A stretch of 64,000 nt of DNA from Torymus aiolomorphi. Its lineage: Eukaryota; Arthropoda; Insecta; Hymenoptera; Torymidae. How positions within the stretch are numbered: the stretch's first letter is position 1; each line of letters begins with the position of its first letter. Location: contig CM070877.1 in NCBI GenBank assembly GCA_036365515.1, forward strand, positions 14,142,601-14,206,600, given 5' to 3'. The notes beneath the pieces were generated by a model, which made no database searches, was not told the DNA's origin, and worked only from the letters and a program-made list of their open reading frames with translations. Made by a program: the position numbers and the translations under genes. This document shows positions 60,669-64,000 of the stretch, in pieces.

Positions 60669-60849
60669 CTTATAACTATCGGGGATTCTTTTCGGCTTTT
60701 CGGAGGGACGGTTGAGAGGTGGCTTCAGTGGTTGGGAAGATAGCTCGTGTTGTAGGTATTTTCGACTGTACAGCAGAAGATGCCGCGAGTGGTACAACAG
60801 TTTGATGGGCATTTCTTGTGCCTTTTATGGGTTGTGGTGATGTTAATAG

Positions 60850-62516
60850 ATTTTGTTCGTTAAATATATGATATACTGACTAATGGAAGATTAGTTTTTT
60901 TTTTTAATTTTATAATGACTGTGATACTGTGTTGAAAATTAGAACGACGGCAAGGGTTTATGTCTTCGTTGTGAACAGTTATGCAGATAACGAAGAAACT
61001 ATGATTATGGCGCTACTGCGGTTGGAGAAGTTACTATGGTTATATAAATAATAGGTAGGGATATCTAATAAATATGAAATAACAGCAGATAACTGCTAAT
61101 AGATTTATCAACACGGTCACCACTACGACGAATATTAGCCAAGACGTTCTACATTAATAAAAGACTCTATTTCACAGGATGAAATAAATGTCATTAATTT
61201 TTAATACATATTTTAAAGGAACTGTAAGGATACTTAAGTTTTCAATTACTTGGATATCACAGCAGTTAAATTAGTCATCTTTTGTAACTCAATTATGAGT
61301 CATATATTACTTTTATAACTGTAATGCCTTTAGCTTTAATAATATACATAAATGATAATCTAACAGATGGAGGTATATATATATATTGTATCAAGATTAA
61401 TGTTTCTCTACTTTTATTAATGAGAGTAACAACCATATTAATTTAAATATAATCAGATCAGCATAGAAAGGCACTTATAGAACTAGACGCTAATCATAAG
61501 ATATTTTTTAAATTACATTTCGTAAGTAATAACAGAGCAATAAACCAAATTTTTAAAAATATTGTAGTTGACGCAATAACTACATTTTGAAAATGAACTA
61601 CGCAAGCAATTTTTTTGCGTTCAAAGTGCATGATTGAATGCACAGCCGTGTATACGCAGGTGACTAAATTCCCTTGAGGATAAGAGGCAGTCGGCAAAAA
61701 AATGTTATTTTATTTATCGTGCAAGTACTTTGCAATTTTGTTGATATTTACGCGTACGAAAGAGGGAAGTTTTCATTAAAATTTATGAAGGAGCCTCACG
61801 TTATAACTTAAAAATATAAAATGCTCCTCGCGCGCGTGAATTTTTATTGAATCAAGCTGAAATTTCGTACACTCGATAAAGTGAAAAGGAAGGACGTGTA
61901 ATACATAAAAGTATCGACACATACTTTTTTTTTAAGTTTTATTCGAAATTCCCAGCCCCGACAAAGGAGTGAAACTGTGACGTTCGTCGCTGACAATTTT
62001 TTTAATTTGCAAAAAACTGCATCGAAACACTCGACGCAAGATATATATTATACCCACACCTACCTATATACGCATTCGCGTAACTTTTCTTACTTTACGA
62101 AGCGCATTCTGAATGGAAAGAAAAATGATAATAGAGGTCAACTGGAAATCCTATTACGCTACCGAGAAAGATGATTTTTATGCTAAATAGATTTATTAAA
62201 CGGACAGGAAGAGAGAGAGGGAACTGGAAGAAAAGAGTTTTATTATGAAATTTTTGAAAACTTCTTTATCATCTCGATAATGATTTTGAAGAGAATGGCC
62301 ATTGTCGCGAGCGTCGATTAAAAATGCAATTAAAATAAAATTCCCCAACTATTTTAATAAAACTATTCGAGATTTCGTACGCGAAAAAATGTCGCTCATT
62401 ACGGCTCATCGTGTAATACATGTCCCCCGGACGCGAATCGGCGAAATCGTATTTTCCCTTCTTTTTAATTCGCGCGGACAAAATTCTCTTCAGCAGTATA
62501 ACAAAAGGGGAAGGAA

Positions 62517-62600
<84 letters not shown>

Positions 62601-64000
62601 AAATTGAAGATATTAAAGGGGATTGAGCGAGCCCGAAGTGAAATGAGGGAACGAGGGGAAAGTTTTACGTCGTGTTCACGTCCTGGATATTGGCGCCTTA
62701 TATATATCCTTCCGCCCCATCCTCGCGCTCTTTTTTTCGGGGTTATTGATACGACCGGTCCGATTTGAGGATGATCAATGGAATGAAATTGCCCCGGGAG
62801 AAGCTAATTGAAATGTGATCGATATGATTTTTTTTTTGATAATTCATTTCTTTTTTCTTCAGGGTGGGATGGAGAGGATAATGCGATGGTTTGTGATTTA
62901 GCAAAGCATCTTTGCCGGAATAATGGAGTTTATAGAGCTAACAAAGGAACATGCTCAAGGCGATACACGCTGTGGCTCTGTTTTGAGCGGTGTATCTTTG
63001 AGCTTCGAATATACGGCTGTTTGTTTTTACGTCGAAGAAAATCCCGCGCATAATTAGAAAATGCGGGATATCGAAGGACGAAAGTAAATTTGATGAATTT
63101 ATTTAGAAATTTTCTATTCGTCCAAATACTTTTGCGCTGATATGCTAGGAGGATTCCGAGAAATCAGTTTTACAGAATGTTATTTACTTAGAAGGGTTGG
63201 TTCATTATGCAGTTTCCTGGTATACACACATTACATTGATTATATTCTCATTAAAGCAGCGGCATCAAAGTAACAATTTATTCAGCTCAAACACGCGCAG
63301 CATCTACTCGTTATACAATCCACGGTCGTGCGATTTTCAGCGAAATCCTAGATCATATAACACCGCTACATATAATGCGAACTCACCCCCTCGAAACCTA
63401 ATTAAAAAACCTTTCACCACATACACGTACCCCGTCACAGCCAGCTCATCGCGCATTCAATATTAAACCACTCCACGCCTTCCGGCCAAAGGAACAAAAA
63501 AACCAAATAAATCCCTGGCCCTCTCTAGAATCAAGGCCAGCCTCGCGCGACCTCAATGGCTCTCTCTCACTCTCTCGGCCTCTTCTTAATTTACTCGCGC
63601 ACGCGCCGGACACTCCCGCGTGCGGCCTAATTAGACTAATTATTCCCGATGCAGGCGAATAATTAGCGGCCGAGGACGACGAGGGGGAGAGCGGAATTCG
63701 CGGCTCTTTTTCGCGACGAATATCGAGTTACGCGCCGGAGATCGGGTTTGCCGCGTGGGATGTGGAGTTCTGCGTTTTGGCACCTCGTGTAAATGTGATT
63801 TTTGTAAGCGGCGCGCGGGAGGAGAGGATTGTGTTTCTATTGGAGGATTGGGTTTATAGAGGGAGCGATTTTCGACGATGGGGCGTCAGAGTTGTATTGG
63901 TGAGCTTGAAGTGAGGTGGTTGTTTGTTTTTCGTGTTTGGTGTTATGAATAGTTTTTTATTCATTCTTTTATGTTTGTATGAAAATGAGTTTACATATAG
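60850..64000. other. Non-coding DNA, GA tract and terminal island
   Basis: A (GA)n tract lies at 62519-62597. An island lies at 63380-63920: bases 63421-63480 have 24 C and 7 G, while 63841-63900 have 5 C and 25 G. No gene is recognised. Confidence 0.5.
62519..62597 (+). repeat. (GA)n microsatellite, about 79 bp
   Basis: A pure GA repeat. The long RERERE and SLSLSL ORFs across it are artefacts. Confidence 0.95.

Noticed and set aside
60149..60717. 190-codon open frame with polyglutamine on the plus strand
   Set aside because: No ATG before 60446, no recognisable domain, runs into (TC)n and (GA)n. Probably chance openness of C-rich DNA.
1..64000. tRNA, rRNA and snRNA genes
   Set aside because: No cloverleaf-compatible A/B boxes or rRNA-like conserved stretches were found by eye. 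A covariance-model search would be decisive.

Overview
The window is eukaryotic and AT-rich. It has no operons, no recognisable RNA genes and no convincing multi-exon host gene. It is built of non-coding DNA (long intron or intergenic), microsatellites and transposable elements of animal type: a Penelope-like element, a mariner, a gag-only LTR element and an R1-type LINE fragment. An insect is most likely. A hymenopteran is plausible from the AT-rich background with short CpG-rich islands, but this is inference.

Layout. 1-4502: AT-rich DNA with three GC-rich islands. 4503-5139: possible solo LTR containing an 82-bp direct repeat. 5724-7012: complete mariner with TIRs and a TA duplication but a broken transposase. 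9148-22823: tandem array of a Penelope-like retroelement (PLE), with an inverted terminal repeat, a truncated copy and four full-length units of about 2.86 kb, the whole flanked by one 14-bp target-site duplication. 22838-34030: non-coding DNA with islands and a long GA tract. 34036-34071: a possible first coding exon on the minus strand. 34908-35286: a foldback element with a hammerhead-like motif in each arm, followed by nested hairpins to about 35.53 kb. 36693-37684: degenerate LINE gag. 37889-38166: possible MITE. 38908-43698: LTR element with two 1009-bp LTRs, tRNA-Lys-type PBS, PPT and gag but no pol. 43410-44314: two abutting palindromes with (AT)n centres. 44315-64000: non-coding DNA with more islands and GA/TC tracts.

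The most interesting system is the PLE array. Each terminal repeat (pLTR) has, in order, a TATA box, an arthropod-type initiator (TCAGTC) and a hammerhead ribozyme fold whose first strand starts at the predicted transcription start. Read-through RNA from the array would be cut into monomers of 2858-2860 nt, each with one RT/GIY-YIG ORF. The foldback at 35 kb carries the same kind of ribozyme core without any RT.

A second recurrent pattern is a set of about sixteen GC/CpG-rich islands of roughly 0.5 kb. In the clear cases the plus strand changes from C/A-rich on the left to G/T-rich on the right. This resembles the skew jump expected at divergent promoters or replication initiation sites. No island contains an ORF I would call a gene.
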